Assembly: GCA_024123955.1 (NCBI GenBank)
Contig: CP099652.1
Coordinates: forward strand, 3,844,001 to 3,908,000
DNA length: 64,000 nucleotides
Direction of reading: 5' to 3'
Source: Oxalobacteraceae bacterium OTU3CINTB1
GTDB taxonomy: Bacteria; Pseudomonadota; Gammaproteobacteria; Burkholderiales; Burkholderiaceae_D
The stretch's first letter is position 1, and each line of letters begins with the position of its first letter. Positions 8,813 to 16,688 of the stretch are shown piece after piece. The notes beneath the pieces are model-generated. The model searched no databases. It was not told the origin of the DNA and saw only the letters and a list, made by a program, of their open reading frames with translations. A program made the translations under genes and the position numbers.

Positions 8813-9810
8813 AGGCGTTGCTGAAAATGCGCGAAGTTCAGCTTGCGCTGTGCACCGTCGCACTGATCATATTGGTGGGCACGCGGGCGCCTGTGTTTGT
8901 CACAGGCTCGAGCCTGGCCAACCTGCTCACCGACAGCACCTTGCTGATCATGCTGGCGCTGACGCAGATGCTGGTCATTGTCACACGCGGCGTCGATCTG
9001 TCGGTCGCTTCCAGCCTGGCGCTGGCGGGCATGATGTCGGCGCTGCTGGCGTCGCGCTTCCCGGAACTGCCGCTGCCGCTGGTGATGCTGGCGGCGGTGG
9101 CGATCGGGCTGCTGCTTGGTTTGATCAACGGTTACCTGATCGGCTATCTCGATCTGGCGCCGATTGTCGTCACCCTGGGTACGATGAGCGTCTATCGCGG
9201 CCTGGTGTTCGTGCTGTCCGGCGGCGCCTGGGTCTCCTCGCACCAGATGCCGGCCGATTTCATCGCCTTCCCGCTGGCGCGCCTGTTCGGCGTCACGCAT
9301 CTGGTGTGGATCGCGGCGCTGACCGTGCTGGCGGCTTGGTACGTCGCAAAGCACAGCCGCTTCGGCCGCGACCTGTACGCCATCGGCAACGAGCCGTTTT
9401 CGGCCCGCTACGTCGGCATTCCCATCGCAAGCCGCTTGATGTGGACTTACGGGCTGTCCGGCGCCATGGCCGGCTTGTGCGGCTACCTGTGGGTGGCGCG
9501 CTATGCGGTCGCCTACACCGAGATCGCCTACGGCTTTGAATTCACCGTCATCGCGGCGTGCGTCATCGGCGGCATCAGCATCGCCGGCGGCAGCGGCAGT
9601 GTGGCCGGCGCAATGCTGGGCGGCCTGTTCCTCGCCGTGATCGGCAACGCGCTGCCGGTGGTGAAGGTGTCGCCCTTCTGGCAAAGCGCGCTGACCGGCG
9701 TCGTGATCCTGACGGCGGTGCTGATCAACGCCCGTGGCGGCAGACCTATCGGCCGGCAAATCCTGCCGCTGCACCTGAACAAATCCAACGCAACCGGGAG
9801 CGCTGCGTGA
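8809..9810 (+). CDS. rhaP: Rhamnose ABC transporter permease
   Basis: A 333-residue inner-membrane permease of the ribose/xylose type with about 8-10 hydrophobic segments and the family EAA-like region (YAIGNEPFSARYVGI near residue 195). Two in-frame ATGs exist at 8803 and 8809. The second is preferred because GGAGG at 8797-8801 sits 7 bases before it, and because it forms an ATGA overlap with the rhaT stop. It should heterodimerise with RhaQ to form the channel. Its stop overlaps the GTG start of rhaQ. Confidence 0.9.
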   Translation: MKALLKMREVQLALCTVALIILVGTRAPVFVTGSSLANLLTDSTLLIMLALTQMLVIVTRGVDLSVASSLALAGMMSALLASRFPELPLPLVMLAAVAIGLLLGLINGYLIGYLDLAPIVVTLGTMSVYRGLVFVLSGGAWVSSHQMPADFIAFPLARLFGVTHLVWIAALTVLAAWYVAKHSRFGRDLYAIGNEPFSARYVGIPIASRLMWTYGLSGAMAGLCGYLWVARYAVAYTEIAYGFEFTVIAACVIGGISIAGGSGSVAGAMLGGLFLAVIGNALPVVKVSPFWQSALTGVVILTAVLINARGGRPIGRQILPLHLNKSNATGSAA

Positions 9811-10844
9811 CTACGAGTACCGTGATGTCCAATTCCACCGACGCGCCTGAAAAATCCGGCGCCTCCCGCTACATCATCGCGGACCGTCCGGGCTTCCGCC
9901 TGGGCGCCCTGCTCGCAAGTTGGGAAGCCCTGCTTGCGCTGCTGCTGGTGGCCGCCTTCGCCGCCAACGCCATCATGCTGCCGCACTTCCTCGACTTGTA
10001 CAACCTGGCCGACGGCACCTTCAACTTCAGCGAAAAGGCGCTGATCGCGCTGCCGATGGCGTTGCTGATCATCTGCCGCGAGATCGACATTTCCGTGTCC
10101 GGCATCCTGGCGCTGTCGTCGGTGTCAATCGGCCTGGCGCACGCCAACGGCATTGCGCCGGAGCTCCTGCTGCCGATCGCGCTGGCCACCGGCACGGCCT
10201 GCGGCTGGCTCAATGGCATCATGGTCACGCGCTACCGCCTGCCGTCGATCGTCGTCACGATCGGCACCGTTTCGCTGTTCCGTGGCCTGGCCAGCGTGGT
10301 GCTGGGCGATAAGGCCTTCACCGGCTACCCGCAGGTGATGGCCGATTGGGGCCAGGGCTACTTCTTCGGCTTCATCCCGCGCGAATTCATCATCCTGTTG
10401 CTGTTCGCAGGCCTGTTCGCGTTCGTGCTGCACGCGACGACCTGGGGCCGCCGCATCTACGCCATCGGCAACAACCCGGTCGCGGCGCGCTTCTCCGGCA
10501 TCGCCGTCGACCGCTATCGCCTGGTGCTGTTCATGCTGACCGGCGCCATGGCCGGCTTGGCAGCCTACCTGCTGACGGGACGCATCGGCAGCACGCGGCC
10601 GAATATCGCCATGGGCTGGGAGCTAGAAGTGATCACGATGGTCATCCTGGGCGGGGTCGGCATCGCGGGCGGCGCCGGCACCATCGGCGGCGTGATGCTG
10701 GCCGTCCTGACCCTGGGCACTGTCACTTACGGCCTGTCGTTGGCGAATATCCCGGGCATCTACATGACCATCGTCGTCGGTATCCTGCTACTGGCGACCA
10801 TCGCCCTGCCACGTCTGCTGCGCGGCCGGAAGACCGCCAAATGA
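9807..10844 (+). CDS. rhaQ: Rhamnose ABC transporter permease
   Basis: A 345-residue permease paralogous to the preceding gene, with a longer soluble N-terminus (about 35 residues) and then multiple membrane segments; YAIGNNPVAARFSGI matches the coupling segment of RhaP. The start is taken as GTG 9807, which forms a GTGA overlap with the rhaP stop and has CGGGAG 6 bases upstream; an ATG at 9825 is the alternative. Its stop overlaps the rhaK start (ATGA). It is the second membrane subunit of the RhaSTPQ transporter. Confidence 0.88.
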   Translation: MTTSTVMSNSTDAPEKSGASRYIIADRPGFRLGALLASWEALLALLLVAAFAANAIMLPHFLDLYNLADGTFNFSEKALIALPMALLIICREIDISVSGILALSSVSIGLAHANGIAPELLLPIALATGTACGWLNGIMVTRYRLPSIVVTIGTVSLFRGLASVVLGDKAFTGYPQVMADWGQGYFFGFIPREFIILLLFAGLFAFVLHATTWGRRIYAIGNNPVAARFSGIAVDRYRLVLFMLTGAMAGLAAYLLTGRIGSTRPNIAMGWELEVITMVILGGVGIAGGAGTIGGVMLAVLTLGTVTYGLSLANIPGIYMTIVVGILLLATIALPRLLRGRKTAK

Positions 10845-12235
10845 GTTCTTCGATCGAAGCCACCATCGTCCTCGATATCGGAAAAACCAACGTCAAGCTG
10901 GTGCTCATCGATGTCGACGGCGCGGTGCTGGCGGAACGCCGCAGTCCGAATACGATACGCAATTGCACGCCGTATCCGCACCACGACACGGACCGCATCT
11001 GGAGCTGGATGCTGGACGGGATGCAGCAGTTTTCGGCGCTGGCACATGTCGGCGCCATCGTCAGCGTTACGCACGGCGCCACGGCGGCGCTGGTCGATGA
11101 CGAGGGACTGGTGCTGCCGGTGCTCGACTACGAGTTCGAGATGCCCGGCGAGCAGGGAGCGCACTACGCCGGCCAGCGGCCGCCCTATTCCGCGACCTAC
11201 TCGCCGCGGCTGCCGGCCGGCCTGAATCTCGGAAGGCAGCTCGCCTGGCAGGCGCAGGCCTTTCCCGAGGAGTTCCGCCGCGCGCGCCATATCCTGATGT
11301 ATCCGCAGTATTGGGCGTGGCGTTTGAGCGGCGTGGCGGCCAGCGAGGTCACGTCGCTGGGTTGTCACACCGACCTGTGGCAGCCGGCGCGCCAGCAGTA
11401 TTCGTCGCTGGTCGAGCGCCTGGGATGGAACGATTTGTTCCCGCCGCTGCAGCCGGCGTGGGCGCCGCTCGGTAACCTGAAGGCGGAGCTGGCACGGCAA
11501 ACGGGCTTGCCGTCCGGGTGCAGGGTCTTGTGCGGCATCCATGACAGCAATGCGTCGCTGCTGCGGCATTTCGTGCGGGCGGATGGTGGCGAGGGCGACC
11601 CGCCGGCGGTGCTGTCCACCGGAACCTGGGTGATCGCCGCCGCGCCGGGCAAGCCGCTGGAAGGTTTGCGCGAGGCGGCCGACATGCTCGCCAATAGCAA
11701 CGCGATGGGCCAGGCCGTGGCATGCATGCGTTTTATGGGTGGGCGCGAGTTCGGGGCGTTGGCGGGCGCGGAGCTGGAGGTCTGCGGGATGGAGGATTTG
11801 CGTTTGCTGATCGCACGGCAGACGATGGCACTGCCCTGCTACTCGCAGGCTGGCGGTCCTTTCGCGGGCCGGGCTGGCGAGATTCTCGGGACGGCGCCGC
11901 AAGACAACCGGCAGCGTTACGCGCTCGCCACGCTATATTGCGTTTTGATGAGCGACTACTGCCTGGAGCAGTTGGGCGCGGACGGCGCGGTGGTGGTCGA
12001 AGGCAGCTACACGGGAAACCCATGGTTCGCGCCGTTGCTGGCGGCGCTGCGCCCGCGGCAGCAGATCAGCAGCACGGATGACACCAGCGGGACCACCTGC
12101 GGCGGCTGGATGCTGCATCACTGGGGCAGCACGGCGGCCGTGCGGAGTACGACGGCGGAGCCATTGAAGATCGATGGCTGGGACGAATATAAGGAGCGCT
12201 GGCTATCCCTCGTGGAAACACGTAGGGCGGATTAG
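10841..12235 (+). CDS. rhaK: Rhamnulokinase (FGGY family)
   Basis: A 464-residue FGGY carbohydrate kinase with the phosphate-1 motif VLDIGKTNVKLVLID at residues 8-22 and later motifs GIHDSNASLLRH and LSTGTWVIAA. It would phosphorylate L-rhamnulose to rhamnulose-1-phosphate, the RhaD substrate. The ATG overlaps the rhaQ stop (ATGA). In Rhizobium leguminosarum the kinase is also needed for rhamnose transport, so a kinase at the end of the transporter operon fits. The last codons and the stop TAG lie inside a dispersed 33-bp palindromic repeat (12219-12251), so the C-terminal few residues (TRRAD) are repeat-derived. No rhaU mutarotase gene is found between rhaQ and rhaK. Confidence 0.9.
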   Translation: MSSSIEATIVLDIGKTNVKLVLIDVDGAVLAERRSPNTIRNCTPYPHHDTDRIWSWMLDGMQQFSALAHVGAIVSVTHGATAALVDDEGLVLPVLDYEFEMPGEQGAHYAGQRPPYSATYSPRLPAGLNLGRQLAWQAQAFPEEFRRARHILMYPQYWAWRLSGVAASEVTSLGCHTDLWQPARQQYSSLVERLGWNDLFPPLQPAWAPLGNLKAELARQTGLPSGCRVLCGIHDSNASLLRHFVRADGGEGDPPAVLSTGTWVIAAAPGKPLEGLREAADMLANSNAMGQAVACMRFMGGREFGALAGAELEVCGMEDLRLLIARQTMALPCYSQAGGPFAGRAGEILGTAPQDNRQRYALATLYCVLMSDYCLEQLGADGAVVVEGSYTGNPWFAPLLAALRPRQQISSTDDTSGTTCGGWMLHHWGSTAAVRSTTAEPLKIDGWDEYKERWLSLVETRRAD

Positions 12236-12251
12236 CGCAGCGTAATCCGCC
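12219..12251. repeat. Dispersed palindromic repeat, copy 1
   Basis: 33 bp with perfect 9-bp arms GGCGGATTA/TAATCCGCC around an 8-base GC-rich loop and a CACGTAG flank. It overlaps the 3' end of rhaK and lies between the convergent rhaK and GH43 genes. Related copies are at 32390, 50124 and 62626. The hairpin has no following T-run, so it is not a classical terminator, though it may stall transcription or protect RNA ends. Confidence 0.9.
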
Positions 12252-12266
12252 GTGCATGCTCCGTTG

Positions 12267-13301
12267 TCAATCACGTTTGTCGGCTACCGGTTGACCGAAA
12301 TTCGGCGTGCCGTCCGCGTTCCAGTGCAGCACCTGCGCGCGCGTGTGGCGGTTCTGGTCATTCAGCGGATCTCCGACGATGTCACGGTAGTTGCGCGCGT
12401 GGTAGACCAGGATATCCGTTTTGCCGTCCGGCGTGGTCGTGAACGAGTTGTGCCCCGGCCCATACTGGCCATTCGCCTCGCTGCTGACAAACACCGGCTT
12501 CGGCGATTTGCTCCAGGTGCCGGGCTTCAGTAGATCTCCTCCCGCCGGTGCCGTCAACAAGCCAAGCGCATAGTTCGCATCCGTCGCGCTGGCCGAATAG
12601 CTGACAAACACCTTGCCATTCTTGACCAGCACCGCCGGCGCTTCATTGACCGCGTGCTTGACCTTTTCCCAGTCATACTCGGGCTTTGTCAGCATCACAG
12701 CAGGGCCTTTGATCGACGACGGCGTATCCATCGCGGCGATGTAGATGTTGGTGGCGTGCGTGGTCGATTCCGGGGCCACCTGCGTCCACAGCAAATAGCG
12801 CTTGCTGTCCATGGCAAACGTGGTGGCGTCCAGAGAGAACGACTCCCAGCCCGTCTTGAGCTGCCCTAGCTCTTTCCATTCACCCTCCAGGGGATTGGGC
12901 GAACTGTTTTCCAGCACGTACAGGCGGATCTCCCAAATCTTCTCGGCGCTGCCTGCGGTGAAGTAGATGTACCATTTGCCGTCGATGTGGTGCATTTCCG
13001 GCGCCCAGATGTGCGCACCCATGATGCCGCTGGCGTGCTTGCGCCACACCACCTTGGCCTCGGCCGCTCCCAGATCGTTGAGCGAGCGGGCGCGCCGCAG
13101 CTCGATGCGGTCGTACTCCGGCGCCGTGGCCGTAAAGTAGTAATAGCCGTCGCTGTGCAGCGAGACCTGCGGGTCGGCCCGCTGTTTGACCAGCGGGTTG
13201 TTGAATACCGGTTCCGCCGCCGATGCGACGAGCGCAAACGAAAAAACAGCGGCCATACAGGCCGCCGTTTTCAGTCCGCGCGCAATAAACGCTTGCGCCA
13301 T
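12267..13301 (-). CDS. Exported glycoside hydrolase family 43 protein
   Basis: 344 residues from the ATG at 13301, chosen because GAGGG sits 6 bases upstream and a clear signal peptide follows (ACMAAVFSFALVASAAEP). The five-bladed propeller family GH43 is indicated by NPLVKQRADPQVS (catalytic-base Asp in RADP), YFTATAPEYDRIELRRA, WAPEMHHIDGKWYIYFTA and NEAPAVLVKNGK (likely catalytic acid Glu). GH43 enzymes act on arabinose- or xylose-containing glycans. The gene is 24 bp downstream of a TonB-dependent receptor on the same strand, suggesting a two-gene glycan-uptake unit beside the rhamnose locus, for example for rhamnogalacturonan or arabinan side chains. The substrate is inference. Confidence 0.85.
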   Translation of the reverse strand: MAQAFIARGLKTAACMAAVFSFALVASAAEPVFNNPLVKQRADPQVSLHSDGYYYFTATAPEYDRIELRRARSLNDLGAAEAKVVWRKHASGIMGAHIWAPEMHHIDGKWYIYFTAGSAEKIWEIRLYVLENSSPNPLEGEWKELGQLKTGWESFSLDATTFAMDSKRYLLWTQVAPESTTHATNIYIAAMDTPSSIKGPAVMLTKPEYDWEKVKHAVNEAPAVLVKNGKVFVSYSASATDANYALGLLTAPAGGDLLKPGTWSKSPKPVFVSSEANGQYGPGHNSFTTTPDGKTDILVYHARNYRDIVGDPLNDQNRHTRAQVLHWNADGTPNFGQPVADKRD

Positions 13302-13324
13302 GGATGCCCTCAGTTTTTTAACGC

Positions 13325-16300
13325 TCAGTTTTTGAACGACACACTCACAAAGTAACGGCGGCCGGACCACGCCAATTCGTTCACACGGAACGTATCGCCG
13401 GCGTCGGTGGTCTGGGCTTGGTCCGTCAAGTTCTTGCCTTCGATGGAGAACGTGATGTTGTCATTGTAGCGATATTGGAACTTCGCGTCGAGGAAACCGG
13501 TCTTCTCCTGGAAGTTCGGATTGCCCGAAACGTCGTTGCTACCGGTGTAGAAACGGTCGCGGTAGTTATAGGCGAGACGCGCGTTGACCTTGCCCAGGTC
13601 ATACCACAGCGCGAGGTTGTAGCTGTTTTTCGACAGTCCGGCATACGGCAGCACCGTGCCGTCCAGGATGTTCAAGCGCTCGGTCCCCGCCGCATATTTG
13701 TACGTCATGCGGGTGTAGTTGGCGTCGCCGCCGAAGCCACCGAGCCAGCCAGGCAGGAAGGTGAAGGCGGTGCGCGCCGTCAGTTCGATGCCCTTGGTGG
13801 TGGCGCCCTTGCCATTGATCGCTTGCGTGACATCAAAATATTCACCGTTCTTAAACAGGTCGACGTGTTTGACGATTTGCTTCTCCAGGATGTAGCTGTC
13901 GATATCCTTCTTGAACAAACCAACGCTCACCTGGCTGTCGGCGCTCGGATAATATTCGAAGCTCAAATCCGTGTTCTTGGCGCGGAACGGCTTCAGATCC
14001 GGATTGCCGGCCGTGCAATCGTCGTCGCCGTCGCCGCCGAACACCGCCAGGCCGCTGTTGCGGATGCAGCGGGCGTTCGGCACCAGCAGGTCGACACTGG
14101 GCCGCGACATGACCTTGGACAGGCCGAATCGCACCATGAACTTGTCGGGCACAACCCAACCCATCACGTTGAGGCTAGGCAGGTAGTCGTGGTAGGTATT
14201 CTCGAGCGTGGCGATGTTGGTGCCGAACAGGTAGTCGGAGTAGCCGCTTCCGCTGCTTGGATTAGCCATGCGCACGCCGTACGTCTGCGAACCCGTTGAC
14301 TTGTCGCGCGTGCCGGTATAGCGGACCCCGACGTTACCCCAGATCTGGTGATCATAAAGTTCGGTGTCGAAGTCGACGCGCAGATAGGCCGACTTGATGC
14401 GCTCTTCGACCCGATACACCGGCACTTGCGGGTGCATCGCGCCGTCGGTGCCCAAGCCGTTGTAAATGGTGTCGAAGTTGAACTTGGAGGGGTTGAAGAA
14501 TTGCGCCGCCTGGCTATAGACCGGCGCCAGCCAGCCACTCGGGATATTGTCAACCTTGTCGTAGCCGCCGAAGAACGTACCCGGCGAGCGACCGCGCACG
14601 GCATCGACCAGCTGCGCCATCTGCGCGGCGCTCAGGTAGCCGCTCGAACTGGGGGCGTTGACCGCGCTGATGACATCGGGCGCCCGAATCACGCCCGTCT
14701 TGTTGTTCGGATCATAGGTGAGGGTCTGGTTTGCATTAGCCCCGCCGACGTTGATGTCGTCCGCCGTGCTCACCAGATCGGCGCCGCTACTGAACTTATA
14801 CGGATCGCCTTTGTACTGCTGCGCCGACGCCTTGCGCGCCTGAACGCCGAACCAGACCTTGCTGAAGAATGGCGTCGACAGACGGTACTTGAAATCCAGC
14901 TTGGCTTGGTCTTCGTCGTTCTTGGTTTCGTAGGGCCGGTATTGCAGCTCGGCGCGTACGTAGGAGCTGCTGTCGTCGGGCGAATAACCTTGCGGGAAGG
15001 TGAAGTGCGGCATGCCCTGTTTGTCGAGCGAGACCTTCAGGCCCGGCGCGTTCTGCGTCAATACGATGCTGTTGGTCTCATTGTGGTAGTTCGAGCGCGA
15101 TGTGCCACCGAGACCTTCGATCTCCAACGGACCGTTTTTGTAGGTGAAGCCCGTGCTCACGTAGCGCGAATCGATCTTCAGGTCGAAGTCGCGCGCCGAG
15201 GTACTGAACGCGCCCTGTGCGCCGATGCCGGCCAGGTAGGTGCAATTGCCGACGGTGTAGTCGGTCACATAGTGGTTGGTGACGGTCATCCCCGCCGGCG
15301 TCGAGGTAGTCGGCGCGGCGACACAGCTTCCGCCGGTGGGCACGCCGGAGGCGCTGTACGTTGGCGCCACGCCGGCGTTGGCCAGGCGGGTGACCGCGCC
15401 GAACTCGGTGCCGAAATTGCGATCGTTGAGACGCTGGTCCTGCTTGTTGCCCTGGTAGCTTACATAGGCTTTCAGCTCGTTGCTGAATTTATACTGCGCC
15501 GTGAGCTCCGCCGACGAGCGTTTGTGGTCGCGGGTCCAGATGCCGTAACGCGGCACGCCCGGCGAGTAATCGTACCATTGCGAGCTGCAAGCGGTGCGCT
15601 GGGCCGGTGTCAATGCGGTGGACGAGCAACCGGATGCTTGCGAAATACCGGCCACCGCCGGATCGAGGGAAGTGACGGTCTTCTCGGGCGAGAAGTCCCA
15701 GTCGCGCAGGAAGCGCCAGCTGGTGTTGCGCGTGTAGTCGTTGCGGGTGCGGACGTCGTCATACACCACGTTGGCCATCACCCCGAGGCGGCCGTCGAGG
15801 AACTGGTCGGCGATCAGCAGGCTGGCGCGCGGCTGCACGCCGCCACGGCTCGACGCCTGCTCGCCCGAGAGCGTGCCGGCCATCGTAAACTTCTTGAAGT
15901 CCAGCGGCTTGCGCGTGGTGATCACCACCGTGCCGCCCACGCCGCCCTCGGTCAGGTCGGCGGTGCTGCCCTTGAAGACGTCGATCGAGGCGATCAACTC
16001 GGAGGCCAGCTCGCGCAGCTCGGCGCCGCGACCGGCGCCGCCATTGGTGCCCAGCACCGACATGCCGTTGACCTCGACCCGGTTCAAATTCGGCTCGACG
16101 CCCCGGATGGAGATTTGCGAGCCTTCGCCGAAATCGCGCGTGAGCTGCACGCCGGTGATGCGCGACAGCGCTTCGCCCACGTTCTTGTCCGGGAACTGGT
16201 TGATGTCCTCCGCCACCAGCGAGTCGGAGACGGTGGAGTTGCGGATCTTGCGGTCGATCGCCGACGCCACCGATTTACGGGTGCCGACCACGGTGACGAC

Positions 16301-16504
16301 GGCTGGCGCCACATCGTCCGGCGCGCGCGGCGTGGCCGCGGGCTGGGAGGCTGGCGCGGCGGCGTCGGTCGATTGCGCCATCGCGCCGCTACTGGCCAGG
16401 ATGGAGGCGACCGCCGACGCCACAGCGGCTACGATGACACGCTGGGTGGTGCGGCTGCCGGTTTGCTTCGAGTGCTTACCTGATGTGTTCGTTGTTGTGT
16501 TCAC
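13325..16504 (-). CDS. TonB-dependent receptor, TIGR01782-like glycan-uptake type
   Basis: 1059 residues from GTG 16504, preferred over an upstream ATG at 16570 because GGGAG lies about 8 bases before it. After a signal sequence (VIVAAVASAVASILASSGAMAQ) comes a plug domain with VVTVVGTRKS, PDKNVGEALSRITGVQLTRD, ISIRGVEPNLNRVEVNG and EGGVGGTVVITTRKPLDF. A long beta-barrel follows, ending in RRYFVSVSFKN with a terminal aromatic-polar outer-membrane sorting pattern (..F-K-N). This architecture matches the large receptors that import oligosaccharides in Caulobacter and Xanthomonas relatives. It is probably cotranscribed with the GH43 gene. No N-terminal STN/anti-sigma signalling domain was seen. 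Ligand unknown. Confidence 0.9.
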   Translation of the reverse strand: MNTTTNTSGKHSKQTGSRTTQRVIVAAVASAVASILASSGAMAQSTDAAAPASQPAATPRAPDDVAPAVVTVVGTRKSVASAIDRKIRNSTVSDSLVAEDINQFPDKNVGEALSRITGVQLTRDFGEGSQISIRGVEPNLNRVEVNGMSVLGTNGGAGRGAELRELASELIASIDVFKGSTADLTEGGVGGTVVITTRKPLDFKKFTMAGTLSGEQASSRGGVQPRASLLIADQFLDGRLGVMANVVYDDVRTRNDYTRNTSWRFLRDWDFSPEKTVTSLDPAVAGISQASGCSSTALTPAQRTACSSQWYDYSPGVPRYGIWTRDHKRSSAELTAQYKFSNELKAYVSYQGNKQDQRLNDRNFGTEFGAVTRLANAGVAPTYSASGVPTGGSCVAAPTTSTPAGMTVTNHYVTDYTVGNCTYLAGIGAQGAFSTSARDFDLKIDSRYVSTGFTYKNGPLEIEGLGGTSRSNYHNETNSIVLTQNAPGLKVSLDKQGMPHFTFPQGYSPDDSSSYVRAELQYRPYETKNDEDQAKLDFKYRLSTPFFSKVWFGVQARKASAQQYKGDPYKFSSGADLVSTADDINVGGANANQTLTYDPNNKTGVIRAPDVISAVNAPSSSGYLSAAQMAQLVDAVRGRSPGTFFGGYDKVDNIPSGWLAPVYSQAAQFFNPSKFNFDTIYNGLGTDGAMHPQVPVYRVEERIKSAYLRVDFDTELYDHQIWGNVGVRYTGTRDKSTGSQTYGVRMANPSSGSGYSDYLFGTNIATLENTYHDYLPSLNVMGWVVPDKFMVRFGLSKVMSRPSVDLLVPNARCIRNSGLAVFGGDGDDDCTAGNPDLKPFRAKNTDLSFEYYPSADSQVSVGLFKKDIDSYILEKQIVKHVDLFKNGEYFDVTQAINGKGATTKGIELTARTAFTFLPGWLGGFGGDANYTRMTYKYAAGTERLNILDGTVLPYAGLSKNSYNLALWYDLGKVNARLAYNYRDRFYTGSNDVSGNPNFQEKTGFLDAKFQYRYNDNITFSIEGKNLTDQAQTTDAGDTFRVNELAWSGRRYFVSVSFKN

Positions 16505-16688
16505 TTTTTGTCTCCCGTCGTCTCGGCCTTGGGGTCTGGCCTTAGTTTTATGATCAGCTTGTGAGCGCATTCTAGTAGTCGCTTGCGCATAAAAATCATC
16601 GCCCGCTCAAAGAATCACAATGATGATCACCAATCGCTCTTCCTTTAGAATCTGGCAGTGCAGCATTCAACCGCGTTAAACTGTGATC

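Noticed and set aside
14348..16483. A 711-codon plus-strand frame opposite the TonB receptor
   Set aside because: No domain recognisable; the opposite strand carries an intact receptor with signal peptide and plug motifs.
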